Shown one piece after another: positions 21,417-30,562 of a stretch of 64,000 bases of DNA. The DNA is taken from positions 1,054,001-1,118,000 of the forward strand of contig NZ_CP091740.1 of NCBI RefSeq assembly GCF_022014595.1, given 5' to 3'. The stretch comes from Solitalea lacus. GTDB taxonomy: Bacteria; Bacteroidota; Bacteroidia; Sphingobacteriales; Sphingobacteriaceae. The position numbers and the translations under genes were made by a program. The notes beneath the pieces were generated by a model that was not told the DNA's origin, ran no database searches, and worked only from the letters and a program-made list of their open reading frames with translations. The stretch's first letter is position 1. Each line of letters begins with the position of its first letter.

Positions 21417-21791
21417 ATGAAACGTATAGTTATTCTAAGCTTTTTAGCAGGAGGACTTTTGTTCAGCGCAACTGCTTTTGTGAGACCAAATAGGGTTTTG
21501 AAAGACACAAGTTTACTTAAGAAGAGTGACAGTTTAAGGGTTAAACTAGACCCAAGTAATGGTATTGATACAGCAAAAGACATAAGAATTTGTGCTCCAA
21601 GTAAAGGAAGCTTACTCTCGTCTCCATTATTTATACTCGACGGGAAAGAGATTAGTCAAGTGGAAATTAAAAATCTATCTCCAAATAAAGTCGAGAGTTT
21701 TAAGGTCTTAAAAGACGAAGAAGCCCGTAAACTCTATGGAGATAAAGGCAAAAATGGAGTGATTGTCATTACCTCTAAATGTAATTTCTAA
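21417..21791 (+). CDS. Small secreted protein with a solo TonB-receptor plug domain
   Basis: A 124-residue protein with a signal peptide (MKRIVILSFLAGGLLFSATA). The C-terminal half, about residues 70-121, reads PLFILDGKEISQVEIKNLSP then KVESFKVLKDEEARKLYGDK and GKNGVIVITSK. This follows the end of a TonB-dependent receptor plug almost position by position: the SusC protein at 60067 of this window has PLLVVDG, DVESFTVLKDASATAVYGTR and GANGVILIHTK in the same order. There is no barrel, no TonB box and no carboxypeptidase-like domain. Plug-only proteins are known in Bacteroidota, sometimes attached to BlaR1-type sensor peptidases, but none is next to this gene. The likely location is the periplasm; the partner is unknown. 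Confidence 0.75.
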   Translation: MKRIVILSFLAGGLLFSATAFVRPNRVLKDTSLLKKSDSLRVKLDPSNGIDTAKDIRICAPSKGSLLSSPLFILDGKEISQVEIKNLSPNKVESFKVLKDEEARKLYGDKGKNGVIVITSKCNF

Positions 21792-21880
21792 GACTGAGTC
21801 TTTTCAATTTTGTCTTCTTTGAAATGTTAAGCGGTAGCATCACTTGGCGCTGAAGTTTTTACAGTATTAAACCTCGCTTA

Positions 21881-21911
21881 AAAAATACAGCCTAACAATA
21901 TGTCAGGCTGT
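21881..21911 (-). terminator. Intrinsic terminator of the metal-binding-domain gene
   Basis: Read on the minus strand, ACAGCCT (from 21911) pairs with AGGCTGT (to 21887) and is followed by ATTTTTTAAG. It lies about 25 bases after the stop of the minus-strand gene. Confidence 0.85.
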
Positions 21912-21935
21912 GAAGAAGAAAGTCCTTTCTGAAAA

Positions 21936-22244
21936 TTATGATTTTGCGGTCTTAGCAGTCATTTTGGTTAGTTTCTTATTACATTGGGTGCACTTGCCAG
22001 GTTGTGCACTCACTTCACTGTTGTGTTCGGTGCAGTAATAAGTTCCTTCCTTAATTAAGGCTACGTTGTGTGTAGGACAATCTCCTCGTTCTGGGGCCGA
22101 ATATTCACATTTAGGACACCAAAATTTAGCAGGACTTGTAGCATGTTTATGTGAGCCTGCTTTTGCAGGTGAAGCGGGGGCTTCTTGTGCATAAACTCCT
22201 TGAGCAAATGCGCAAGAAAGTAAAATTAACAAGAGCTTTTTCAT
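21936..22244 (-). CDS. Secreted heavy-metal-binding-domain protein
   Basis: A 102-residue protein with a signal peptide (MKKLLLILLSCAFAQGVYAQ). It has two short zinc-ribbon-like units. The first is FWCPKCEYSAPERGDCPTHN (CxxC ... C ... H); the second is YYCTEHNSEVSAQPGKCTQC (CxxH ... CxxC). The second is the classic heavy-metal-binding domain found at the ends of copper ATPases and CusB-like efflux proteins, where it reads YYCPMHPEV...GKCPKCGM. It probably binds a metal ion in the periplasm or outer membrane space. A His/Lys-rich linker, AGSHKHATSPAKF, precedes the units. No metal exporter is adjacent, so the ion and role are unknown. Monocistronic, with its own terminator. Confidence 0.8.
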   Translation of the reverse strand: MKKLLLILLSCAFAQGVYAQEAPASPAKAGSHKHATSPAKFWCPKCEYSAPERGDCPTHNVALIKEGTYYCTEHNSEVSAQPGKCTQCNKKLTKMTAKTAKS

Positions 22245-22352
22245 GATTTTAACCTTTAAAAGCTAGTAAGTATAGGCCAAAAATTGGTCCATTTTAATCC
22301 GTTGATTCTCAATTTTTACTTACGGAGTAGAGATTTAGCATTATTGGTTTCC

Positions 22353-22397
22353 AAAACAAAACGCCCTGCTATTTTTTTCAACAAGGCGTTTTGTTTT
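22353..22397. terminator. Bidirectional hairpin terminator
   Basis: AAAACAAAACGCC (22353-22365) pairs perfectly with GGCGTTTTGTTTT (22385-22397). It lies 26 bases beyond the stop of the minus-strand mutase gene and would end its transcript. Confidence 0.85.
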
Positions 22398-22422
22398 AAA
22401 TCTTACACAATCAAAGTTTAAT

Positions 22423-25400
22423 CTACATATTTCTTCTGTACTGACCGCCAACTTGATAAAGGGCCGCCGAGATTTGTCCCAATGAGCAGTATTTGGTCAC
22501 TTCTATTAGCTTTTCAAAAATATTTTGGTTGTGAATAGCTGCTTGCTGTAACTCTTTGATCGCTTGAGTACTCTTGTCTTGGTTACGCTTTTGGAAAGCA
22601 TGTAAAGCTGAAATCTGATATTGCTTTTCTTCTTCCGTTGCACGAATTACTTCTTGAGGGATAACCGTAGGCGAACCTTTACTGTTCAGGAATGTATTTA
22701 CTCCAATAATTGGGTAATCACCATTATGTTTCAGCGTTTCGTAATACAATGATTCTTCCTGAATTTTACTGCGTTGATACATGGTTTCCATTGCTCCCAA
22801 CACTCCGCCGCGATCATTAATTCGTTTAAACTCTGTTAATACCGCTTCTTCAACCAAGTCAGTTAGCTCTTCAATAATAAATGAACCTTGTAGTGGGTTT
22901 TCGTTCTTCGCCAAACCAAGCTCACGATTAATGATTAGCTGGATGGCCATTGCTCTGCGTACCGATTCTTCGGTAGGCGTGGTAATAGCCTCATCGTATG
23001 CGTTAGTATGAAGAGAATTACAGTTGTCGTAAATGGCGTAAAGGGCCTGTAAGGTTGTGCGGATATCGTTAAAGTCGATTTCTTGTGCGTGCAATGAACG
23101 TCCTGATGTTTGGATATGGTACTTCAGTTTTTGAGAGCGATCATTGCCTTTGTATTTGTTTTTGATGGCTTTGGCCCAAATTTTTCTGGCTACACGTCCG
23201 ATTACTGAATATTCAGGATCGATACCATTGGAGAAGAAGAATGAAAGATTTGGTGCAAAGTCGTCAATGTGCATACCTCGGCTCAGGTAATACTCAACAA
23301 AGGTGAAACCGTTTGCTAATGTAAAGGCCAACTGAGAAATCGGGTTAGCTCCGGCTTCTGCAATGTGATAACCCGAAATTGATACCGAATAGAAGTTGCG
23401 TACTTTTTGATCGATGAAATATTGTTGTATATCACCCATCATGCGCAAAGCAAATTCAGTAGAGAAAATACAGGTGTTTTGAGCCTGATCTTCTTTTAAA
23501 ATATCGGCCTGAACTGTTCCGCGTACAGTGGAAATGGCATGTGCTTTAATCTTTTCATAAACATCAGAAGGTAAAACTTCATCGCCGGTAACGCCTAAAA
23601 GCATTAAACCCAAGCCGTTATTGCCTTCTGGAAGTTCTCCATTATAGCTTGGTCGTTCAACACCCTTTTTCTTATAGATCTCTTCAATTTTGGCTTTAAC
23701 TTCTTTTACTAGGCCATGATGATGAATGTATTTTTCACATTGCTGATCAATGGCGGTGTTCATAAAGAAGCCCAACAGCATCGGTGCTGGACCGTTAATT
23801 GTCATTGAAACCGAGGTGCTGGCATGGCAAAGGTCAAAACCTGAATACAATTTTTTACAATCGTCAAGAGTGGCAATAGAAACCCCTGAGTTGCCGATTT
23901 TGCCATAAATGTCAGGGCGGGTATGTGGATCTTCTCCGTAAAGCGTCACTGAATCAAAGGCTGTGGATAAGCGGTGAGCAGGTTGACCCAATGAAACGTA
24001 ATGGAAACGCTTGTTAGTACGCTCTGGTCCCCCTTCCCCTGCAAACATACGGGTTGGATCTTCTCCTTCACGCTTTAATGGAAATACTCCGGCTGCATAA
24101 GGAAACTCACCCGGAACATTTTCAGTTAATAACCAACGTAAAATATCACCCCAAGCTTCATATTTTGGCAGGGCAATTTTAGGAACTTTTAGTTTTGATA
24201 AAGACTCATAATACAAGGCTTGTTTAATTTCTTTGTCTCGAACTTTGTACACAAAAAAGTCTTCCTTATATTTTCTTACTGTTTCCGGCCATTCACGTAA
24301 TAAACGCTTACACTCACCTGCAAGATTTTCTTCTAAATGATTATAAAGACTCTCCAGTTGAGTTACAGTATCTTCTTGATTGTTTCCTTCTGATTTTAGC
24401 AGATCAATCGTTCCTTTGAGTTGATACATCTTTTGAGCAATGCTGCATTGTGCATTAACCCAATTCTTGTATTCATGATTGTTCTCAACAATTTCAGCTA
24501 AATAACGGTTTCGATCAGGTGGGATGATAAATATTTTCTCTGATACCTCAGGTGTAAGCTCATAATGCGCCTGAAAATCAATTCCTGTTTTTTCTTTGAT
24601 TTTCGACATTAAAGCTGCGAACAAATTGTTCATTCCCGGATCATTAAACTGAGAAGCTATAGTGCCGAAAATTGGCAATGAATCATCATTGGCATCCCAA
24701 AGGTTATGATTGCGTTTGTACTGTTTCTTTACATCGCGAATGGCATCTAGCGCTCCACGTTTATCGAATTTGTTGATGGCAACCAAATCGGCAAAATCCA
24801 ACATGTCGATTTTTTCTAGCTGAGTTGCTGCACCAAATTCAGGTGTCATTACATACAAAGACACATCACAATGCTCGGTAATTTCCGTATCTGACTGACC
24901 AATACCTGACGTTTCAACGATTACCAAGTCATAAGATGCTGCTTTACATATATCAATTGCTTCCTGAACATGTTTTGATAACGCCAAATTGGCCTGACGA
25001 GTAGCTAGCGATCGCATATAAACGCGAGGGCTGTTAATGGCATTCATACGAATTCGATCGCCTAATAATGCGCCTCCGGTTTTACGTTTTGAAGGGTCCA
25101 CCGAAATAATAGCGATGGTTTTATCGGTTTCAAGCAGGTAACGGCGAACTAATTCATCAACTAATGATGATTTTCCGGCTCCACCGGTTCCAGTAATACC
25201 TAGCACCGGAATTTTATGTGTGCCGATAAGTTTTTTAACTTCCTCTAAAAACTTATCAGCTTCTGCCGGAAGATTTTCAGCAACAGAAATTGCATGTGCA
25301 ATGGCAGGAACTTCTTTCTTAACAATGCCTTTTACTTCGCCGTTTAAAGCAGCTTTTACTGGTAAATCGCATTGTTCCATTAAAAAATTAATCATTCCTT

Positions 25401-25800
25401 GTAGGCCCATGGTACGGCCATCATCGGGAGAAAAGATGCGACTAATGCCATAGTTATGGAGCTCTTCAATTTCTTCAGGTAGAATTACACCGCCTCCGCC
25501 ACCAAAAATTTTAATATGACCTGCCCCTCGTTCATTCAAGAGGTCATACATATATTTAAAGTATTCAACATGACCGCCTTGATAGCTGGTCATGGCAATG
25601 CCTTGCACATCTTCCTGAATGGCACAATTGACCACTTCTTCAACAGAACGGTTATGACCCAGGTGTATTACTTCGGCTCCACTCGATTGAAGGATTCGAC
25701 GCATAATATTGATTGAGGCATCATGTCCGTCGAATAACGAGGCAGCTGTAACAAAACGTACTTTGTTCTTTGGTTTATAAACTTCTACAGTTTCCATCAT
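22423..25800 (-). CDS. icmF: IcmF: isobutyryl-CoA mutase fused with its G-protein chaperone
   Basis: A 1125-residue three-part enzyme. Residues 13-150 are the adenosylcobalamin-binding domain with LFDGHDAS (His26 is the expected cobalt ligand). Residues about 195-400 are a MeaB-like P-loop GTPase ([12 protein letters not shown] near 201, then [18 protein letters not shown] and [19 protein letters not shown]), which loads and protects the cofactor. Residues about 550-1100 are the acyl-CoA mutase TIM barrel. In the barrel, [16 protein letters not shown] places Phe (about 570) where methylmalonyl-CoA mutase has Tyr, and [11 protein letters not shown] places Gln (about 773) where it has Arg. These are the residues that distinguish IcmF. 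The expected reaction is isobutyryl-CoA to n-butyryl-CoA (and isovaleryl/pivalyl pairs) in branched-chain acyl-CoA metabolism. It is often annotated as methylmalonyl-CoA mutase, which the active site argues against. Monocistronic; no cobalamin riboswitch seen upstream. Confidence 0.93.
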   Translation of the reverse strand: MMETVEVYKPKNKVRFVTAASLFDGHDASINIMRRILQSSGAEVIHLGHNRSVEEVVNCAIQEDVQGIAMTSYQGGHVEYFKYMYDLLNERGAGHIKIFGGGGGVILPEEIEELHNYGISRIFSPDDGRTMGLQGMINFLMEQCDLPVKAALNGEVKGIVKKEVPAIAHAISVAENLPAEADKFLEEVKKLIGTHKIPVLGITGTGGAGKSSLVDELVRRYLLETDKTIAIISVDPSKRKTGGALLGDRIRMNAINSPRVYMRSLATRQANLALSKHVQEAIDICKAASYDLVIVETSGIGQSDTEITEHCDVSLYVMTPEFGAATQLEKIDMLDFADLVAINKFDKRGALDAIRDVKKQYKRNHNLWDANDDSLPIFGTIASQFNDPGMNNLFAALMSKIKEKTGIDFQAHYELTPEVSEKIFIIPPDRNRYLAEIVENNHEYKNWVNAQCSIAQKMYQLKGTIDLLKSEGNNQEDTVTQLESLYNHLEENLAGECKRLLREWPETVRKYKEDFFVYKVRDKEIKQALYYESLSKLKVPKIALPKYEAWGDILRWLLTENVPGEFPYAAGVFPLKREGEDPTRMFAGEGGPERTNKRFHYVSLGQPAHRLSTAFDSVTLYGEDPHTRPDIYGKIGNSGVSIATLDDCKKLYSGFDLCHASTSVSMTINGPAPMLLGFFMNTAIDQQCEKYIHHHGLVKEVKAKIEEIYKKKGVERPSYNGELPEGNNGLGLMLLGVTGDEVLPSDVYEKIKAHAISTVRGTVQADILKEDQAQNTCIFSTEFALRMMGDIQQYFIDQKVRNFYSVSISGYHIAEAGANPISQLAFTLANGFTFVEYYLSRGMHIDDFAPNLSFFFSNGIDPEYSVIGRVARKIWAKAIKNKYKGNDRSQKLKYHIQTSGRSLHAQEIDFNDIRTTLQALYAIYDNCNSLHTNAYDEAITTPTEESVRRAMAIQLIINRELGLAKNENPLQGSFIIEELTDLVEEAVLTEFKRINDRGGVLGAMETMYQRSKIQEESLYYETLKHNGDYPIIGVNTFLNSKGSPTVIPQEVIRATEEEKQYQISALHAFQKRNQDKSTQAIKELQQAAIHNQNIFEKLIEVTKYCSLGQISAALYQVGGQYRRNM

Positions 25801-25958
25801 CAGGTTATTGAATCGTCAAATTTATACATTTATACAGAATGACCCATATGTAAAGAATGATTGATCAAGATATTGATGGAGTGATTGAATAAGGGAGTAA
25901 AAATGCTATTGATGAATTGCAATTTGGAAATCATTACCTTCATAAATAAAAATCTGCT

Positions 25959-26459
25959 ATGACACATCAGGATATTCGCTCCTATTTTGAAGCGGAAAAA
26001 TCGGCCACCTTGTTGATTTTATTTATTGGAGGTTTGGCCATTGCGATTGCAGTTGTTTTTTTCTTTTTTAAGTCGAAACCATATTTCGGGGCTGCTTTCC
26101 CTCTGCTTATAGTAGGGATTGTTGAGGTAGTTGTTGGTTACACCGTTTATTCACGGGCAGATAAGCAAATAAGTGATGTAATTTACAGCTATGACATGAA
26201 TCCGGACTATCTTAAAGATATAGAGCTGCCAAGGATAGAAAAGGTAATAACTAACTTTAAAAAAAATATTTATGTTGAATTAGCTATGCTGGTTTTGTCA
26301 TCGATATTAATTTACTTTAATTATAACAAGCATAATGTTTGGTTGGGAGTAGGGGGTGGTTTATTGTTGCAGATATTAATTTTGATTGTGTTTGATCAAA
26401 TTGCTGAACGCAGGGCTCAAGTTTATCAGGACAAATTATCTGAATTTGTAAAGAAATAA
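25959..26459 (+). CDS. Membrane protein of unknown function
   Basis: A 166-residue protein not matched to a named family. Two hydrophobic segments lie at about residues 17-38 (LLILFIGGLAIAIAVVFFFF) and 43-64. A soluble charged middle follows (SRADKQISDVIYSYDMNPDY ... ELPRIEKVITNFKKN), then two more segments at about 107-122 and 127-147, and a charged tail, so it has four membrane spans. No catalytic motif is visible. It stands alone between the divergent icmF gene and an SDR gene, with TACCTTCA (near the -7 consensus) at 25935-25942 giving a leader of about 10 bases. Confidence 0.7.
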   Translation: MTHQDIRSYFEAEKSATLLILFIGGLAIAIAVVFFFFKSKPYFGAAFPLLIVGIVEVVVGYTVYSRADKQISDVIYSYDMNPDYLKDIELPRIEKVITNFKKNIYVELAMLVLSSILIYFNYNKHNVWLGVGGGLLLQILILIVFDQIAERRAQVYQDKLSEFVKK

Positions 26460-26677
26460 TAGGATATTGTCACTGTTAGTAAATAATTTTTCTTTCTTAG
26501 TCCTCCTTTTTAGAATAGAAACCCATCTTTTAGCTGTAAAATAAGTAAGAGCTTTATTTTGTTAGTTGTCTGATAACTAGCAATATGGCTTTGGTCTTTT
26601 TTTTGTTGGGGTCAGAGCGCAACAATCTTAGTTAATTTTTGTAATTTAAGCTAATTTACGCATTAATCGCTCTCGGT

Positions 26678-27466
26678 ATGAACAAACGAACTGCACTAAT
26701 CACTGGTGCCACCCAAGGAATAGGCTATTATTTCTCCCGAATTATGGCCCGTAATAAAGTTGACTTAGTATTAATTGATAAAAGTGAAGACTATCTTCTC
26801 GATTTGGCATTGGATCTTTATCAACGATATAATGTTCGTGTAAAATTTATTCCATTTGATCTTGGTAAACCTAACGCTCCTTTAGTTGTGTATAACGATA
26901 TAATTAAGGACGGTTTTCAAGTTGATTACCTGATTAACAGTGCAGGTGTTGGCGACTTAGGATTTTTTCATGAAACCGATTGGGAAAAGGAACGGGAGAT
27001 GATTAATTTAAATGTGGTGAGCTTGGTGCAACTTACAAAGCTGTTTGTTAATGATATGGTGAAAAGAGGTAAAGGACGCGTACTTAATGTTGCGTCAACA
27101 GCTGCTTTTCAACCCGGGCCTAACATGGCGGTTTACTATGCCACTAAAGCCTTTGTATTGTCGTTTTCAGAAGCAATTGCTAATGAGTTAAGAGACAGTG
27201 GGATAACTGTTACCGCATTGTGTCCAGATCCACAGCAATCGGGGTTGCAGCATTTGGCAGAGCAAGAAGTGTATAAATTATTACGTAGTAAAAAACTTCC
27301 AAAAGACTGGGAGGTTGCTGAGTTTGGCTTTCACTCAATGATTAAAGGTAAAACAGTAGCTGTAAATGGGTTTATGAATCAATTATTGGTTAATACCATG
27401 CGATTGTTCCGAAGAGACACAAGGAAAGAGTATTTGAAGGATACTTCCTCAAATGTCACAGTGTGA
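26678..27466 (+). CDS. Short-chain dehydrogenase/reductase
   Basis: A 262-residue classical SDR. The Rossmann nucleotide-binding motif is TGATQGIG (residues 9-16), the structural motif NSAGVG (about 88-93), the catalytic Ser is in NVASTAAF (about 139-146) and the YxxxK pair is YYATKAF (about 154-160). The sequence resembles the YqjQ/DltE-like cytosolic SDRs (NELRDSGITVTALCPDPQQS and a substrate loop). The cofactor is probably NADP(H), because the residues after the second strand (VLIDKSED) include no strong acid-only preference, but this is not decisive. The substrate cannot be deduced. It is monocistronic and separated by about 100 bases from a radical SAM gene on the same strand. Confidence 0.85.
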   Translation: MNKRTALITGATQGIGYYFSRIMARNKVDLVLIDKSEDYLLDLALDLYQRYNVRVKFIPFDLGKPNAPLVVYNDIIKDGFQVDYLINSAGVGDLGFFHETDWEKEREMINLNVVSLVQLTKLFVNDMVKRGKGRVLNVASTAAFQPGPNMAVYYATKAFVLSFSEAIANELRDSGITVTALCPDPQQSGLQHLAEQEVYKLLRSKKLPKDWEVAEFGFHSMIKGKTVAVNGFMNQLLVNTMRLFRRDTRKEYLKDTSSNVTV

Positions 27467-27561
27467 GTATTTTTTATACCTAAATCAAACTTGCTTGAAG
27501 ATATAATCTACTCTAAATGTCATTTTAATGCTAAACCTACAGCCAATAACTTAAAACTCGT

Positions 27562-27569
27562 TACCTTTG
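27562..27569 (+). promoter_or_regulatory. -7 promoter element TACCTTTG, probable leaderless start
   Basis: TACCTTTG matches the Bacteroidota -7 consensus TAnnTTTG. Only six bases separate it from ATG 27576, so transcription would begin at or next to the start codon. A matching -33 TTG is not obvious. Confidence 0.55.
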
Positions 27570-27575
27570 CCGCCG

Positions 27576-28520
27576 ATGTCAACAGTTTCAGGAATAACTA
27601 CATATAATAATTACGGCGCTTGGTTACGGGAAAAATATAACGGGCAACGTGTTTTCAAGGTGATTGTGGATGGTGGGTTTACTTGTCCTAACAGAGATGG
27701 AAGTAAAGGATATGGTGGTTGTACCTATTGCAATGTTGACTCTTTTACTCCTGAAATTACCCGGTCCTTACCCGAAATGCGCGACCAGCTCGCCATAGGT
27801 ATGGAACGAGCTCGCCAAATGTACAAAGCCGATAAATTCATTGTTTATTTTCAGCCTAATACTAATACATATGCACCAGCGCATTACCTGAAGATGCTGT
27901 ATGATGAAGCGTTGTCTGTTAATACCGAAGATATTGTTGGTCTTTCGGTAGGTACGCGAGCTGATTGTATTGATGCTGAGAAAATTGCCTTGTTAGAAAG
28001 TTATACTAATAATTTTGATGTTGACCTGGAAATGGGCATGGAGTCAATTTATGAAGATACTTTGGCTCAATTGAATAGAGGTTGTTCTCACACTGAACTG
28101 GTAAACATTTTAAACATGCTTACCAACACCAAACTGGATATTTGCGTGCATTCTATTTTCGGGCTTCCAGGAGAAACCAAGGAAATGATGTTGGCCTATG
28201 CCAATGAAATTAACCGTTTCCCTCAGATTAATTTTGTAAAACTGCACCATCTGTACATTGTTGAAGGCTCAATTATGGGTGTAAAGTATAAGCGCGATCC
28301 ATTTAAGCTTTTTTCAATGGAAGAGTATGCTGAGTTTCTTTGTGAGTTGATTCCTCGTTTGCGCCCCGATATTGTTATTCAGCGTTTATTCGGGATATCT
28401 GACAAGCAGTTTCTAATTGCACCTAATTGGGGGCTACCGAAGTCAGGTATTCAGTCGTATTTTGAGAATTATCTAGAGAAAAAGGGAGTCGTACAAGGAA
28501 GTCTGTATAATGGTTTGTAG
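27576..28520 (+). CDS. Radical SAM protein, YhcC/TIGR01212 type
   Basis: A 314-residue radical SAM enzyme. The cluster motif is not the usual CX3CX2C but CPNRDGSKGYGGCTYC, with cysteines at 37, 49 and 52. This is the signature of the YhcC family (TIGR01212). Further conserved stretches are VYFQPNTNTYAP, SVGTRADCID, LEMGMESIYEDTLAQLNRGC and HSIFGLPGETKEMM. Members share the SPASM-less core and are thought to act on an unknown substrate; a role in RNA or cofactor modification is guesswork. I start at ATG 27576: the frame extends three codons to a TTG that is part of the promoter element itself. The message is probably leaderless. It converges with the 602-residue barrel gene. Confidence 0.9.
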   Translation: MSTVSGITTYNNYGAWLREKYNGQRVFKVIVDGGFTCPNRDGSKGYGGCTYCNVDSFTPEITRSLPEMRDQLAIGMERARQMYKADKFIVYFQPNTNTYAPAHYLKMLYDEALSVNTEDIVGLSVGTRADCIDAEKIALLESYTNNFDVDLEMGMESIYEDTLAQLNRGCSHTELVNILNMLTNTKLDICVHSIFGLPGETKEMMLAYANEINRFPQINFVKLHHLYIVEGSIMGVKYKRDPFKLFSMEEYAEFLCELIPRLRPDIVIQRLFGISDKQFLIAPNWGLPKSGIQSYFENYLEKKGVVQGSLYNGL

Positions 28521-28525
28521 TGTCA

Positions 28526-28559
28526 TTAAAAAAAACGGCAGCAATTTCTTGCTACCGTT
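28526..28559 (-). terminator. Intrinsic terminator of the barrel-protein gene
   Basis: AACGG.AGCAA (28534-28544) pairs with TTGCT.CCGTT (28549-28559) with one mismatch and loop TTTC. On the minus strand the stem is followed by a run of T (plus strand A at 28527-28533). Confidence 0.85.
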
Positions 28560-28581
28560 CTGCTTTAATTGACTATTTAAT

Positions 28582-30390
28582 TTATACTGACTGTAATTCT
28601 CGATTAAACAATTGCTGTAACTGCTTCTCTGCAGTTTTCAGCCCTTCTTCAAACTTTCCACTAATTTTATATTCCGACAACATTCCGGCTAAGCTCCTAT
28701 AATAAGCGATGCCGTTTTCAAGATTAGTTCTAAATTCAATAAGATATTTCTCTTTCTTTTCTTGAAACTGGTTACCTAATTCATTTACTTGCTCTTTTAG
28801 ATAACTTAAGTATAACTGTAGCTCTTTGGTGAAAACATCGGGCCGAGCAACATTGGCCAATAAATTATTACGGCCATAGATATGATCAGTCATTTCATTC
28901 AAAGTGACCGATTTATTAAAGTAGGCAATATTGGGACCGGGACAGACAGTAACAGCACTCAGGTTTTTTAAGAAATGAGTGTTATATTTCAATGTTGCGG
29001 CATTACTTAATCCAATGCACAAACATTCTTTGTCCAATACCGCTTCAATCTGTTTTTCCTTTTCTTCTGATGAAATATCTGATTTTTGAATTGATTCTAT
29101 CTTTAAGTTTTGATACTCAATAGAAGCCGTACAAATTGGTCGTTCAGTAAACTCAGTATTATTTTGCAAGTATTTTTCGGTGCAAGGACTACCAGGCTTG
29201 TTGCAGGCTATCCGCTGAATTTTCTCAATCTCAGCCGTTGTGCGCTTCAAATAATTAAAGCGAACTCCCAATGGAGAGTTGTTGCTGAGAATGATATCGT
29301 CTTCCTGAGCTTTTGCTAATAAATTCAATGTGTGATTGTCAACAGTTGTTGCTTCCGGAACCATAAGAAAAGGGGAACCCCATCCAATTGCATCCAATTG
29401 ATAATAATTTAGCAAAAACTCATGCTCATAGGCATTTCCTACGCCACCCTGATAAGTGATTTTTACAGGTGGAGCTTGTTCTGGTGCATATTCATCTTTG
29501 GTCGCAATACTTTTAGAATAAAGTTCGAACAGGCTTGAGATTAGTTCGGTGCGCTTGCTCTTGAACTCTTCAAGTATAGGCCCTATCAAAAAACCGTCAG
29601 TAGCAAATGCGTGCCCACCACAATTTAGACCCGATTCAATACGGAACTCACTTACCCAAAGTCCTTTTTTTGCCAAGTATTTTCCCTGAATTAGAGCTGA
29701 GCGGTAATCGCTAACTTTAACTACAATTTTGCGTTTAAATGAACCATCAACTTGTTGTCTAAAGATCTTAAATTGCTCTAGATAATTAAATAACCTGGGG
29801 TTCATTCCTGCTGAGAATATGACAGAAGAATTCTCTAAATCACTTTCCGCATAACCTCTTAGCGCTGTGAGTGCATCGGAACCATTGTCGATGATATTAC
29901 CATTGGCATCATAGTTATTCTTATCCACCTTGGTCATAATATTTACGTCAATACTTCCGGGAGTGATTAAGCGGCGTAACGTAGATTGAAGCTCAATTTT
30001 TTCAATCTCATTCTTGGCATTCAACATTTTGTTGTACAGCTGTTTCAGAGAACTGTCCTCAGGGAGTAACTCAAAATATTTAACTATTTCTGACCCTTTT
30101 TCAAATGCAGATTGCTTTAACTCGTCAAATTGTTTTTTAACAATCCGGTTTAGCAGGTTTAAATAATCTGTAATTCTTTGAGTCCGGTAATCAGGTTGTT
30201 TTTCTGAAATGGGCTTGTACTCTTCATTCAACTCACGGTAATAATAACCACGCATCATTTCAATCAAGCGGTCTTCAATGATAGACAGCACTGATGAAAT
30301 ACCATAACGCGCCACTTTTACAGGAGAGTCGATGGTGTAAGCCAAGCCCATAACCGGAATATGAAAGGTATGTTCTGATACTTTGTGCAT
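28582..30390 (-). CDS. Conserved protein of unknown function, probable FMN-type TIM barrel with cysteines
   Basis: A 602-residue protein with no name I can give. Three stretches resemble nitronate-monooxygenase/glutamate-synthase-type FMN barrels. The first barrel strand near residue 10 is FHIPVMGLAYTIDSPVKVAR. ESGLNCGGHAFATDG near 250-262 corresponds to the EAGGH motif. ITYQGGVGNAYEHEFLLNYY then IGWGSPFLMVPEAT near 309-345 corresponds to the phosphate-binding GG...GT.F strand-loop. Between them is a helical insertion (residues about 60-140). After about 390 the protein carries cysteines unusual for that family: CNKPGSPC (about 396-403), PIC, ECLC (about 453-456) and TVCPGPN (about 483), which could hold an iron-sulfur cluster. 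The frame is open to 30486, but ATG 30390 starts right before the first barrel strand. It is divergent from htpG. A cytoplasmic flavoenzyme is inferred, not shown. Confidence 0.6.
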   Translation of the reverse strand: MHKVSEHTFHIPVMGLAYTIDSPVKVARYGISSVLSIIEDRLIEMMRGYYYRELNEEYKPISEKQPDYRTQRITDYLNLLNRIVKKQFDELKQSAFEKGSEIVKYFELLPEDSSLKQLYNKMLNAKNEIEKIELQSTLRRLITPGSIDVNIMTKVDKNNYDANGNIIDNGSDALTALRGYAESDLENSSVIFSAGMNPRLFNYLEQFKIFRQQVDGSFKRKIVVKVSDYRSALIQGKYLAKKGLWVSEFRIESGLNCGGHAFATDGFLIGPILEEFKSKRTELISSLFELYSKSIATKDEYAPEQAPPVKITYQGGVGNAYEHEFLLNYYQLDAIGWGSPFLMVPEATTVDNHTLNLLAKAQEDDIILSNNSPLGVRFNYLKRTTAEIEKIQRIACNKPGSPCTEKYLQNNTEFTERPICTASIEYQNLKIESIQKSDISSEEKEKQIEAVLDKECLCIGLSNAATLKYNTHFLKNLSAVTVCPGPNIAYFNKSVTLNEMTDHIYGRNNLLANVARPDVFTKELQLYLSYLKEQVNELGNQFQEKKEKYLIEFRTNLENGIAYYRSLAGMLSEYKISGKFEEGLKTAEKQLQQLFNRELQSV

Positions 30391-30562
30391 GTTAATTTTT
30401 TTTTGCTGTAAAGAGAAACAAAACGCGCGTGTAAAAACATGATTTTGATCAGGTTTTGAAAACTGTGACAATTTTACGACTGACAAAATTTCATTTTTTT
30501 CTTAATGGTATATTCCTTGATGTGAGGGAGTCTGTAGAAAGTAAAAATATAATTCATACGAT

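Noticed and set aside
25801-25958. Possible cobalamin riboswitch before icmF
   Set aside because: No B12-box-like or structured sequence is seen in the 158-base gap.
28520-28702. 60-codon frame on the + strand after the radical SAM gene
   Set aside because: It crosses the terminator and the 3' end of the opposite barrel gene; there is no signal or domain.
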